From the NCBI RefSeq assembly GCF_020360975.1, contig NW_025408677.1, positions 2,108,001 to 2,172,000 on the forward strand: DNA of 64,000 bases, given 5' to 3'. Made by a program: the position numbers and the translations under genes. The notes beneath the pieces were generated by a model, which worked only from the letters and a program-made list of their open reading frames with translations, did not search any database and was not told where the DNA came from. Source of the DNA: Hirsutella rhossiliensis (taxonomy: Eukaryota > Ascomycota > Sordariomycetes > Hypocreales > Ophiocordycipitaceae). Positions 11,098 through 22,051 of the stretch are shown piece after piece (position 1 is the stretch's first letter; each line of letters opens with the position of its first letter).

Positions 11098-12579
11098 ATG
11101 GGACCCTGGACGAGGCTCCCCTCCCGCCTGCCGCCATCCGTCACATCCTCACTAATCAAGACGACCGTCTTCCGCGCCAAGGGTCTCGCCGCGGCATCCG
11201 CCTCTCACAGCACCATGCACTCCCCGACGTCGCACACGCAGCAGCCACCCGCCTGGCTCAAGAGGCACTTGGACGACGCTCATCCGCCGCCCAAGCTATT
11301 TGCCTGGACGCCGGCCAACCTGGATGGCGCCGAGCACGGTACAGGAGGCCATGGCCATGGCCGCGAGCCCGCGGGCGGCGACGACCTCGACCGCCGCATC
11401 TTCATCCTCGGCATCGGCAACATCGGCCGCCTCTACGCCAGCCACCTCGCCCGCAACCCGCCCGCAACCCGCCCGCCCATCACCCTCGTCGTCCACCGCA
11501 AGGAGCTCCTCTCCCAATGGGCCGCCGGCAGCGGCATCGAGCTCGTCACTCTCGGCGCCGCCGGTCGCCGCAGCGTCTGCGACAAGGATGCTTTCAACGT
11601 CGAGTGGTGGACCGAGACGGCCCCGAGCCACGGCCCCGTGCGCGAGGTCGTCGACGGCCGCAAGCTGCGCAGCCTCGTCATCGCCACAAAAGCCTCGGCC
11701 GCCGTGCCCGAGGCCGATCGCCTGCGCCGTTACCTCGACGCCCAAAGCTCCGTCGCCTTTGCCCAGAATGGCGTCTGCAAGCTCTGGCCGCCCCACGGCC
11801 CGGCCTACGTCGCCCATCGCTACCCGGCCGCCGGCTCCGCGCCTAGCTTCCTCGCTTGTGTCACCTCCCACGGGCTCTACTCCCTCGGACCCTTTCGGAG
11901 CGTGCACGCCGCCGCCGCCGACGTCTCTGTCGGCCCTGTCCCCGTTCACCTCGGTCATAATCAGTCCCCCACCCGCGCTTCTGCTGCTGCTCCGTCCCCC
12001 CCCAGCGCGGCGTATCTGATGCGCCAGATCGCCTCGGCGCCGCAGCTGCAAGGTAGAGCCGTCTCCTCTGCCGAGCTCTGGCTCCTGCAGCTCGAGAAGC
12101 TCGTGTACAACTCGTCCATCAACCCTCTCACCGCCTTGCTGCGCTGCAAGAACGGCGGCCTCTTTGAAGAGCCAGGCGGCGTCGTCGCCCGCGTCATGGA
12201 TCGCCTCCTCGACGAGACGAGCCACGTTCTTCAAGCCCTGGTCGTCCACGAGAGCGCCGCGGAGATCCTCGCGGCCATTACCCCGGACGAGCACCACAAT
12301 CGGCAGCAGCAGCAGCAACTCCAGGCCCGCTTTGCACAGCCTCGGCTCCGCGAGATGCTGCACGCCTTTGGCGCAAAGGTGGCGGAAAACACCAGCTCCA
12401 TGCTCCAGGACGTGCTGGCCGGCAAGCCGACCGAGGTCCGGGACTTCAACGGCTGGCTCATCGACGCGGCCGCCTTCCTCGACCCGGGCCTCGACATGTC
12501 GGCGCACCAGGCCATGGTCGACCTGGTCGAATCCGGCATCGTCTTGACCAAGGAAGAGCTCGGCCGGCGACTTCTTTGA
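11098..12579 (+). CDS. 2-dehydropantoate 2-reductase (ApbA/PanE) family protein
   Basis: Uninterrupted 493-codon frame. After a basic, Ser/Thr-rich leader that could target mitochondria (residues 1 to about 60), an NADPH-binding Rossmann fold starts at about residue 99 with IFILGIGNIGRLYASHLA (GxGxxG-type loop). LVIATKAS marks the next strand. The C-terminal helical ApbA_C domain includes LWLLQLEKLVYNSSINPLTALL, with the Lys and Asn-Ser-x-x-Asn-Pro residues typical of the family. Characterised members reduce ketopantoate to pantoate in pantothenate and coenzyme A synthesis. Fungal genomes carry several paralogues, so the substrate is not certain. A second Met at residue 41 is a possible alternative start that would remove the leader. 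It is convergent with the Myb gene. Confidence 0.82.
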   Translation: MGPWTRLPSRLPPSVTSSLIKTTVFRAKGLAAASASHSTMHSPTSHTQQPPAWLKRHLDDAHPPPKLFAWTPANLDGAEHGTGGHGHGREPAGGDDLDRRIFILGIGNIGRLYASHLARNPPATRPPITLVVHRKELLSQWAAGSGIELVTLGAAGRRSVCDKDAFNVEWWTETAPSHGPVREVVDGRKLRSLVIATKASAAVPEADRLRRYLDAQSSVAFAQNGVCKLWPPHGPAYVAHRYPAAGSAPSFLACVTSHGLYSLGPFRSVHAAAADVSVGPVPVHLGHNQSPTRASAAAPSPPSAAYLMRQIASAPQLQGRAVSSAELWLLQLEKLVYNSSINPLTALLRCKNGGLFEEPGGVVARVMDRLLDETSHVLQALVVHESAAEILAAITPDEHHNRQQQQQLQARFAQPRLREMLHAFGAKVAENTSSMLQDVLAGKPTEVRDFNGWLIDAAAFLDPGLDMSAHQAMVDLVESGIVLTKEELGRRLL

Positions 12580-13032
12580 TTAAGAGCGATGCGATAAGGT
12601 TTGGATGATGAGAACACGCTTGAAGTCTTGCAGTCGTAAGGATCAAGACGAATCGAGAAATGATTCCATGTTTTGATGACTACAATACACTTTTTCAAGG
12701 ACAAAAATCGTCAGGGGTATCTTTGCATCCCGTTTCCCCTAAACGTCCGCCCTCCAACGCAGGCCATGCATTCAAAATGCAACAAATCTTCCGACCTGAC
12801 CTCCCAGCATAAACACCAGCCTTGCAAGTCGTAGAAGAGAAATCAAAGAAAACTTTGTTCCAAGTTTTTCTCAATACAAAGTGAAGAGATAAACAGAGAG
12901 ACGTAGAGAGGCAGGCCGAGGTAGGCAACCAGCTCGTCAAGGGCATCGTGCCCCCCCTTCCTGGTTCCCGGCGAATGGGCATTTTCTCCTTCTTTCCGGA
13001 TTTCGTCTGCATCGCCAACCTCGATTGATGCC
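12580..13032. other. Convergent intergenic region (3' ends of PanE-like and Myb genes)
   Basis: About 450 bp between two stop codons on opposite strands. It is AT-richer than its surroundings, especially 12580-12700 and 12830-12910, as expected for 3' untranslated regions. No gene is seen. Confidence 0.5.
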
Positions 13033-13967
13033 TCACCACGGCCGCTGCGAGTGCGTCATCTCCATCGAGTCCGGCAGCGAGGCCGCCTTGGGGGAGAGCG
13101 ATTGCCAGAGATGCTCGGGCTCCTCGCCCGCCAGCTGCCCGGCGCGCTCTCGACAGGCGGCGGGCGTGAAGCCGGAGCCGACCTTGTGGGCCACGATTCG
13201 CCACTTTTCGTTCTCGTAGTCCTGAAGCGCCTTGCGAAGCTTTTGGTCCTGCGGCCCGACGGTCGAGTCAGCTTTTCACGTCCGTTTGGCAAGGGGCGAG
13301 AACAAGAACCCCCGAGTCACCCCCCGGGACAAGGGGGAGTCGACAGAGAGGAGCAGAAACGGCAAAAACACGACGTACCATGTCCTCGGTCCAGAGCGTC
13401 GTCTTGGCCTTGAGCTTGGTGCAGTACCGGACCTGCAGGGTGCCCGAGGAGCGCCCCGGGAAGAAATCGGCAATCTGCTTCCACGTCAGGTTCTTCTGCT
13501 CCTTGAGCTCGATGAGCAGCTGGTCGTCCTCGGCCGTGAACTTGAGCTTGGGCCCGCGCGGCCTCGGCGCCGGAGAAGGCATGCCGACCTGGCCGACCAT
13601 GCTCGGCGCGCCGCCCGAGTCCTCACGGCGCATCGACTTGGAGGGCGGGCCGAGGTCCGGGAGGTGGTGGTGATGATGCAGGGGCGGCGGCTGGTCCGAG
13701 GCGCCGGCCGCGGCCTGGCCGTACGGGGCTCCCATCGACGTCGTCTGGACACTGTCGAGGCCCGACTGATCCACGACGGAGAGGTCAAAGTCGTCGGGCC
13801 GCGATCGCTTGATGCTCGGCGCGCTGTACGAGGCGTAGGGCGACTGAGTCGGCGACGAGACGGCCCCGTAGAGCGGCGTCGAGCCGGAGCTGGCGGCGCC
13901 GAACGGCACGTGGCCGAGCCGGTGGCTGTGCAGGTGGGCGGCCGGATCCATGGAGACCTGGGGCGAG

Positions 13968-14005
<38 letters not shown>

Positions 14006-14514
14006 GGGCTGTTTCTGGCCCACGCCGGCTATCGAGCGGCTTGGGAGATGGCCATGGGGCGACGGCTCGTTGGATCTACTAGCACCGGCAGACGACACCC
14101 CCGGGGGGAGGCCGGAGGAGGCCTGCTGCGACGGCTGCTGCTGCGACTGGGGTGGCTGCTGTTGATGCTGCTCCTGCTGCTGCGGCTGCTGCTGTTGCTG
14201 TTGCTGTTGTTGCGGCGGCGGCGGCGGCGGTTGCTGCTGCTGTACGGGCGACGGGAGATGATGGTGCTGGTGCTGGTGCTGATACGGATGCGGCGGGTGA
14301 TGGTGAGGCTGGTATGGCGTCTGGTGTTGTTGTTGGTGATGGTGGTGGACGGGCGACGAGGAATACGCGTGCTGGAGCTGCTGGCTCAGGCTGCCCGCAT
14401 GCGAACCCTGACCAGAGTAGTCCACATTGTAGCCTCCGACTCGATAGTTGTCCGCCAGCGTGACGTCGACCCATGGGTTCCGCCAGAGCGGTCGGCTCTG
14501 GACGGCCTCCACGC
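13033..14514 (-). CDS. Gln/His-rich Myb/SANT-domain transcription factor, 5' end not resolved
   Basis: Two coding blocks, 14514-13379 and 13248-13033, join in frame across a 130-bp GTACGT..CAG intron to give at least 449 residues. The N-terminal two thirds are low complexity: long Gln runs coded by CAG/CAA (minus strand of 13969-14003 and 14110-14240) and His-rich segments. A first SANT/Myb repeat follows (LKFTAEDDQLLIELKEQKN, LTWKQIADFFPGRS, VRYCTKLKAKTTLW). The second repeat is split by the intron (DQKLRKALQDYENEKWRIVAHK, FTPAACRERA). The block opens in frame with codons for VEAVQSRPLWRNPW but has no ATG before it, and an acceptor-like CTCACAG lies at about 14521-14515. So at least one upstream exon carrying the start codon must exist, probably inside the long gene-free region. 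DNA targets are unknown. Confidence 0.82.
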
Positions 14515-15060
14515 TGTGAGCGGACAGAGTTGCTTTCGGGTCAGGAGCAAGGCCCTACTCCAGGGCTGCCGTCGCCGAGACGAAGGGGGGGATGCCGGGC
14601 GAGGGGGTGGCCGGCGGAGCTCGGCAAGAGAAACAGAGAGGGAGTAAGCGTTGTCGTCGACGATGTGCCGCGCGCAAAGAAGACCTGCGAGGCCGACCAC
14701 GTCTCTTTCTCTTTTGCTTCTAGGAGCTTGCCCCTTTTCGATACCCCTTATACCCCTCAACGCTCTTCTTTCCCGCCAGGCACTCAGAAGAAACCCGATA
14801 CCATACGGCGGCTCGGAGACGGACGGTTCGGTATGCTGCTTTTTGGGGCTCTGCGAAGTTGTGATAACGTCAGCGCATCTGGGAGGGGCATGAGGCTAGA
14901 AGAGGGTGTATGTGTGTGTCTGTGTCTGTTTCCTCTTCCCTTCGGCTCCCTGTTGCTTTGGGCCAGCCAAGCCGTGGGCCCAGTCGGGGACCGACGGCCA
15001 CCCAGGCAGCAGCAGGGCGTATTTTTCTTATTTCGGCCTTTTGCACGTGTGTGTGCGAGT

Positions 15061-15180
15061 GTGGCAACGGGGAACAGGGGGAGGGGTGTGGGGAGGGGAG
15101 AAGGGGGGAGGGGGGGGACGAAGAGGAAGAGGAGGATGAGGGGGAGGGGGGGAGGCGGAGGGGGAGGAGCAGGAGGGGAA
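15061..15180 (+). repeat. G-rich low-complexity tract
   Basis: About 120 bp almost free of pyrimidines on the plus strand, with many runs of four to eight G separated by short A-containing spacers. It is in the presumed 5' leader or promoter of the minus-strand Myb gene and has strong G-quadruplex potential by sequence pattern. Confidence 0.7.
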
Positions 15181-15755
15181 CGAAGGGGTCTACTACGTAC
15201 GTACTGGTGATGATCAGGTAGGCAGGTGACTGGGCTCCGGCCAGGGGAAGCACTTTTGAGCCTCCAGATGGGCACGGCTAGGAGGGCAAGGGGGGGGGAT
15301 CCCTTGGGCGGGAGGTGGGAAGATCAAGCAGGCAGCCGGGAGAGGGAGAGAGCGATGGCCGGCAGCAGGCGTTGTGCGCAGGCAGCGGCGCTATAACAAC
15401 GGGATGTTGGGATTGCAAGACCGGCGCGTCAAGAACATGTAGCAGGTAGCTCTATGTATGTATGTATAGTGCTTCCCGTCTCTACCTTGTCGACGCCGTC
15501 AGCACGGATCGGCCTGTCCTTGCTGTCCCTGTCGTCGCCGGTGCCGATGTGTCGTGGCTGTTGCTGGTTGTCGTCGACCCAAGTCGTTGCAACTACGTGT
15601 AACGCCGATGACCTTGTCTTGGTGTCGTCTCCGTTCTCGTCGTCGTTCTCGTCGTCGTCGACTGGGGGGGGGCAGCGGCAGAGTGGCTGGCAGTCGAATG
15701 CGAGGTGGGAGAGAGAGAGGGAGGGAGGAAAACGAAGAGGAGCACGAGGCAAGTC

Positions 15756-15803
15756 GAGTGCAACTATAGCTATATAGACTATATAACTTCTATAGTCGCA
15801 CTC
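15756..15803. repeat. AT-rich nested inverted repeat (possible cruciform)
   Basis: The outer arms GAGTGCAACTATAG (15756-15769) and CTATAGTCGCACTC (15790-15803) pair with a single G-T wobble. Inside them, TATATAG (15771-15777) and CTATATA (15779-15785) form a second stem. It stands out because the flanks are G- and C-rich. Confidence 0.75.
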
Positions 15804-16256
15804 AAAGGGGAAAAGCAGGAGGGAGGGGCGGGGACGGCAAGGGTTTTATTTCTGGGAGCGACGAGGGAAAGGGGAGTATAGTAGCACGCCGCAGGGGGAG
15901 GGGCGGCGGGAAAGGGCTTGGGTTATAGGAGGCGGGAGGGCAAGGTTGTTGTTGTTATAGCAAAGAAGGGGACGAGGCGGCGGCGGTGTGGATCGTGAGC
16001 CGTCACCATCTTTTCGCCCTCTCTCACTGTCTCTCCCCTGTCGACTCGGCCAGGGGCCATGCCCCGGGAGGCGGATGCAAGGTGACGACGAGAAGGGAAG
16101 CCAGCCAGACTCAGCCTGAAGGGCCAGGGACGAGGAGCTGCCGAGCCGCGCGGAAAGGCCCAGTCGGAAAATAACTCCATGACTCTATGCCAGAGCCGGC
16201 ATGGGCAGTAGTGCGCAGGGGCAAGGCCGGGCCAGGCAAGGCAAGGCATTTTGACA

Positions 16257-16301
16257 GGATGGGACGGGACGGGATGGGATGGGATGGGATGGGATGGGAT
16301 G
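16257..16301 (+). repeat. GGGAT/GGGAC pentanucleotide array
   Basis: Eight consecutive GGG triplets spaced exactly two bases apart occupy 16261-16298 (two GGGAC units, then GGGAT units). The array is a textbook G-quadruplex-forming pattern on the plus strand. Confidence 0.85.
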
Positions 16302-17017
16302 CGTCGACGCTGCTCTCGTCACGACTTGCATGGCCCGGCCCCGTCCATTCCAGGTCCCCATGATGCCACTTAGACGGAGCAGCTGCATGCCTGGGTGCCC
16401 ACTTTGTCCTCGTTTAATGTTCGGTGGCACGGGGCAACCTCGCATAAGGGAGGGTCCCTCCGGGGCGCGCGAGGGAGTCAGTCAGGGTCAAGGGGCCGAG
16501 GCGGGTCCCATCCAACGGGGTAGGGAGACTCAAAGGGTAAGCTTCTCAGCCGACAGCCTGCCAGATACAGTACACAATACGCACGCGGAATGGGCACCGC
16601 TACCGGTGTACCCTCCTCTTTTCTGCAGTCCTCCGGGGGGGGGAGGCATTCTCCTCTCTGGGTCTGCAGGTTCAGCTACGGACCGACGAGTCGGTGGAGA
16701 CGGGGGCGGCTTCCGCTGCGCAGACACGTTCTCGAAGCAGCGAGCCGCGATGGAGACAGACACGGCGTACGTATGGATGTAGTTGGTTGCTCGTCGTCCA
16801 GAGGGCGGAGGGAGCGAGGCTAGTATGGGAGAGGGCAAGCGGACGAGAAGAGACGAGCAGAAGAGGAGAGGAGGGGGCAACGGGGGTGGGTATAGCACGA
16901 GCTGGGTGGGCTATAATACGAGCAGACCCAACAACGGCGGCGTGATGTGGTGCTTCCGAGGCACACAGGACGAAGACCCGCGGGCGCCGAGCGGGGTGGG
17001 AGAGACGAGGCAGAGAG

Positions 17018-17058
<41 letters not shown>
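17018..17058. repeat. (CT)n microsatellite
   Basis: About 40 bp of CT dinucleotides with one interruption, preceded by a short GA-rich stretch (cagagag). It lies in the gene-free region. Confidence 0.9.
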
Positions 17059-18856
17059 CAGCGAGGAGGGAGCAGGAGAGCTCTGGGAAGGGAAATGCCA
17101 GGCGTGAATCATGGGCTTGTTCGCAAATCAGTCAGTCCCAAGCCGACGAGAGATTGCCGAAGAAAGCCTAGGCCGGGACAGGGAGGCATGGGTTGAAGAA
17201 AGGGGGGGGAGGACTTGACATGGACCTTGACGTTGACAAAGCAGGTAATCGATTGTCCGGGCAGCCATGGGAGCAACTCTCGCTTTGTCAGTGTGTGGGA
17301 GGAAAACGAGGGAGCGATTCCGCAGTTCGTTCCAAGTTGGTGGGATGGAGGCGGGCGATCTGTCACGACAACGGGGCATTGCAACAAGCAAGAGTCGGGC
17401 ACGAAGAGCATCGGTCGGCTGCGGCCCGAGCCAAAGCAATGTCCAATCATGGCAACAGCCGCCAAAGTCTGCCTTCCAGCAACAAACGGCCTCCCGCGTA
17501 GAACGAGGCATCCCCCCTTTTTCTTCACCCCATTTGTTGTTGCCTGGCAAGGCTACGGGCGACGGACCGCCCGCCGGGTGGGCTTTTGCTGAGTCGGGCG
17601 GAGAGGGAGGGGGGAAGGGCTTGTCCAAGAGAGGGCGGAGAGATAATAGTAGGAAGAAGCTCAAAGAAGGGGGGGGGGTTGACGAGTCGGAGACGGCTGC
17701 GGCGGCTCCCGGATTGACTTTTTTTCTTTCTTCTTTCCCCTCTGCTTTGGCTCGTGGCACACGGATGATTTGGACCGTGCGCTCAGGGGGAAGAGGGAGG
17801 CAGGCTGGCGCACACACGAGGCAAGCCGGCGACGAGGCTCTCGTGGCCCGGCCGAGAGACGGGCGTGGCCTCGGGACTCGTCACCGCGACAGACGGCGCG
17901 AGAGTCAAGCCCAGCCATCCCACCGGCGAGTGCCGCGTCTTGTGGGGTGTTTGTGTGGTTTTTTCGTTTTTTTTCTCCCTCGACCCCATGCCCCTGTCCG
18001 TCTGGATACGTGGGTGGCATGGATGGATATATCTGATGAATGGCGGGCGCCTTTTATCAACAAACCCGGTCCCTGCCGCCGGCCGCCCACCGGGCAAATT
18101 TTTCCCTCTGTGTTCGTCTGTCTTCTTACTCGTCTTGGGGTTCCTGACGTCTCCCTCGCTCGGGCTGGTGGTCTCTGCATCAGGGGGGCGCAGCAGCGGA
18201 AAATGGGGACCCTGACCGCGAGCATGGACGGGCGAGATGGAGGTGAGCGAGGGGGGACCGAGAGTCAGTCGACCGTCGGCCGCACCGAGCGCAACCGCTC
18301 AGGCCCCGTTGGACCAAGACCGGGCCCTGCTTGGCCTCCTTTTGTATTCCGCTTCCACTCACTCACGACTTGCTTGGCCGACTTTCCGTCCCCGCCCTCT
18401 GTTGTTTCCCGTCACCTGCACCGTTTGTTCCGTCAACTGGCATCGTCGCCGTCGTCATCGAATAAAGGCAGAAAAAAGAGGAGCAATAAATGGAGCCCTC
18501 CTTTTCGTCCTCTGCTCCGTGGGGGGGAGGTGGCGAAAAGGGCTGAGAAACAACAGAAGCCTTGCAAACCGAGCCCGCGCGAGCAAGACGCAAAGAGCGC
18601 GAGACAAGTCATGCCCCCCCCCTGAAGGGAGCAAGCAGCGCACAACCATGGTGGTGGTGCCCTGGGCATGCCTACCGCAAGAAGAGTAATAAAGTAGCAC
18701 GGGTTTTAATCTATCCATCTGTCCGTTCGCCGTCAGAGAGAGGCCGGCCGCCAAAGACGCACTGCATACATGTAGGACCAACCAAGACTCGAGCTGGCTC
18801 GCACCGCAGGACAAGTGCCGCATCGTGCATGCAATGTCGATTCATTCAATCCCCTC

Positions 18857-18894
18857 TCCTCTCTCTCTGACCCTCTCTCTCTCTCTCTCTCTCT
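18857..18894. repeat. (CT)n microsatellite
   Basis: About 38 bp of CT dinucleotides with short interruptions, near the place where the plus strand changes from purine-rich to pyrimidine-rich. Confidence 0.85.
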
Positions 18895-21800
18895 GTACAG
18901 TAACCTCCCTCCTCGTCGCTTTCTCCAGCGTCTCGCCCGCCCCGCCCTCTTCCGCGCCTGTTCCGAGCGTCCGGATGGCATCCTCCACCAAGGCCCCCTT
19001 CTTCCATTCTTTCTTTTTCCTCGCCTTTTTTTCTTCATCAACCGATCCATCTAAAACAGCTGCGGGGAACCAATCACACCTTTTGTCTCTCCACCCACCC
19101 CCTGTCCTCGTCGTGTCGTAGCCGAGGGAGGGTCCTCCTCGTCCAAGCGCCCCGGCCCCTGACCGCTGGAATCCAATCGGCAGACCATCAGGCAATCAAT
19201 CCCTTTTTCTACCTCGCGCTGTCTCTTCCCGTCTCCAGTCTCTCGTGATGGCGACGCTCCAGCGGTATATGGACGGGGCATGCCATGACTTGTGCCCAGC
19301 ATGTGCATGTCATTCGTTCATTCATTAGCCGAGTGTCCACGCCCCGAGCTCGAGACACTCACGCCCCTCCTCGGCAAGCGTCTTGCTTTTTTTTTTACCC
19401 TTTGCCGGGGAGACAATGCCCTTGTCATGGAGCAGTTGCCCAAGTCCCGACGCCTAAAAGGCAAGACAAAGACGTTGGTTGCGTCCAGCCGACGGGCATG
19501 ACATCGGGCTTTTTTACGTTTCCAAGACATGCATAGCTACCCTGTAGATGCGTGCATCATGATCACGCAAGAGGGTGAGAGGGTGACTTGCAGCCTGTAA
19601 CTTATATACTAAAGCATACTGTACTGCGTCTTATAACGAGAGCCGGCATATCATCTCACGCTCACTCACTCTCACGCACTCTCTCTCTCGCACGAATGGC
19701 ATATCTCCCTCTCCGGCATAATATGCGCCCTCCCCGCCCCGCCGTCAGCTCCTTCGGGTCCGGCCGGCCTCTCTCTGATGGACGAGGTTAATGTTATAGC
19801 GTCCCATGGCATAACTTATAGCGTACCATCCAAGGCCACATTTCCATCACGGGCCCTACTGCCCTCCCACTGAGTGTAGGTATCGTCGTCCCGCTTATCC
19901 CTGAGATGGGGGTCGTGTACCGGTAACCGACGGACTCTGGGAAAGAATCTTGAACAAGGAACAAAAGTGACGCACCCATCTGAACATGGCCCGCCGCCAG
20001 CCACGCCATGGCTCGCCACCCACTACCACCGCTTCAAATCTCTCACGCGACTGACTGCTGGCTGGGCCCGGAGATTTCCGACGACCTTGTTCGCTCGCCC
20101 AAGTGCGTCCCCGCTAGGGCGGCGCAGCCCAGCCTTCTCTCCCCTTTTGCCCTTCCAACTTGCCATAATTGCCTCTCTCTCTTTCTTGGCCCTCGACTAC
20201 TGGTCAGTAGTTTCTGCAACGAGGCAAAGTAAAAAGTATTAGAAAAACCGGGCACCCCGGCTCTCAGACGCCTTCCACACCCCAGCCGGAAAAGGAATGG
20301 AGCACCAGCGGTGGCCCCCATGTCCATAACAGCAAGCTTCCCTCAAGTCAACTCCTTTTTCTCGTCTTTCCCAAGAGCCGTCGTGTTTCGTTTCGTATTC
20401 TGCAGCCACGGTACACGTCTCCGCTCCGTGGTACTGTACCGTACATACCTGGCGGTAAAGACGCGCCAACAAGGCCGCCATGGCATGGTGATCCGAGGAT
20501 TGATAGACGGGGCCAAACTCGGCCACCACCCGGAGACGCTTGCTCTCCTGCAGAGTGCTATGCCCACCTCGGCATTTCCAGCTGCGCCTCGTCCGGCATT
20601 CTCCCCCTCGCCCGATCCTCTCTCCCACCTACCTACCTGTCTACATACCGCCGCAGCTCCCCGTCTCCCGCTTCCCCATTTCCCCCTCCACAGCATCTTC
20701 CCCCCAGAGCCGTCTTGCGCCCCCTCTGGCCGCTCTCCAGTCGGCTCCAACGCAGCGCTCATGGCGTGGCAATCAACGGTCCCCGACGAACCCCAACCAA
20801 CCTTCCCCCCGGCCGATCCATCGCATAACGTGCGGATCCTAAGACGTTACACGACGGCCCTAACATCATCTATAGTGGCCTGCCCGAAGTAGCCCTACCT
20901 AGCCGTGTCCGGAGAAACAGTACCTCGCCGGCGGGATCGGGGCGGGACCATATTAATAACAGAGCAAAAAGGTGCCTTTTCGCGCTTGTTACACTTTGCC
21001 CGGAAAGAAAAAGGTCAATACATCATCATTCACCGTCATGGCTGATTATGCATGCAAGATTATTAGTATTCATATTCATATCGAATGGCAATGGGAGCCA
21101 GGGGCAGGGTTTGCTCGAGAAATGCGTGGGGAAGGGAATGCCCTCCTCCCTCGAAAGCGAACCGACGACTCCCACCCGTGCCGGTACATACATGCAATTA
21201 ATACCTTCATGACATTATTGATCCAGGCTGTGCCGTTCCATGCACATGCACATGCATACATACTATGCACACAACTGCAGTTACCGTGCCCTCTCATGTC
21301 GACCGACGACTCTTGCGCGCTTCCTCGTCGGCATTGGCCGTCGCAGCCGGCCGGCCGGACCTGTACAGCATGTACTGTCGGATGCGCCGCTTAATCCTTA
21401 ATCATGCATAAACCCATTACCCATTACCGCTGTCAAATTATCCCTTGGCCATGGCTCTCTTCTTTCCCTTTCTTTGCTTCCTCCGCTAACTGTCTCAACC
21501 TCCAAGTGTAATGCCCACAGCTCCACGTCGGCTGTCCGAGTCGTCGTCACCAACGCCATTGACTTCGGCGCCCACCGCACCCCGGGGCCCCCCCGGATCC
21601 CGCCTCCCGCACGGCTCTCCCGCCTGGCCCTCGGCCCCGTCCCTCATTCAAAATCATGGCAATTTGCTTCTCCTGGCCAACCTCATCGTCTCCTTCTCCT
21701 GTGGCAAGCATACTCTCGGCCCGCAATCTTGACTACCTCTTTGACTGCCGCCTTCATCAATCCAACACTTGCTCCGTCTGCGATTGATCGATTCTCTTAA

Positions 21801-22051
21801 ACGCCGCCTTCTCATTCAGCTGCATCGGCATACTGTACACGTCTTTCGCACTTCCCCCTGCCCAGATTGGCTTCGTTTCGCCGCCCCCCTCACGGCCTCA
21901 TGCTCCGGTCCTTTCGCCCTCACACGGTTCGGTTGCTTTTTCGTCTTCATCCTTGATGCGCCTTCAGCGACAGGCGCCAAACCCCCCGCCCCAATACCTC
22001 TGCATCTCCAACGTTCTGCCCCGTCACTCTTCACCGACGGCATTGTCCTCG

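Larger units (their letters stand above)
14515..22051. other. 7.5-kb region without a convincing gene; strong strand composition bias
   Basis: This lies between the 5' side of the Myb gene and the 3' end of prp8. Open frames up to 452 codons exist (17267-18625, plus) but are compositionally skewed and show no domain. From about 14.6 to 18 kb the plus strand is strongly purine-rich with long G runs, so the Myb-sense strand is pyrimidine-rich. From about 18.3 to 22 kb the plus strand is pyrimidine-rich instead. The region holds CT arrays, a GGGAT array and an AT-rich hairpin. The first exon(s) and long leader of the Myb gene probably lie in the left half. The right half could be the leader of an unrecognised plus-strand transcript. 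Confidence 0.55.

Noticed and set aside
17267..18625. 452-codon open frame on the plus strand
   Set aside because: It lies in purine-rich low-complexity DNA, has no recognisable domain, and overlaps many equally long frames; best seen as a composition artefact.
20311..20892. 193-codon open frame on the plus strand
   Set aside because: Pro/Ser-rich product of a pyrimidine-rich region, no domain; could only be revived by transcript evidence.
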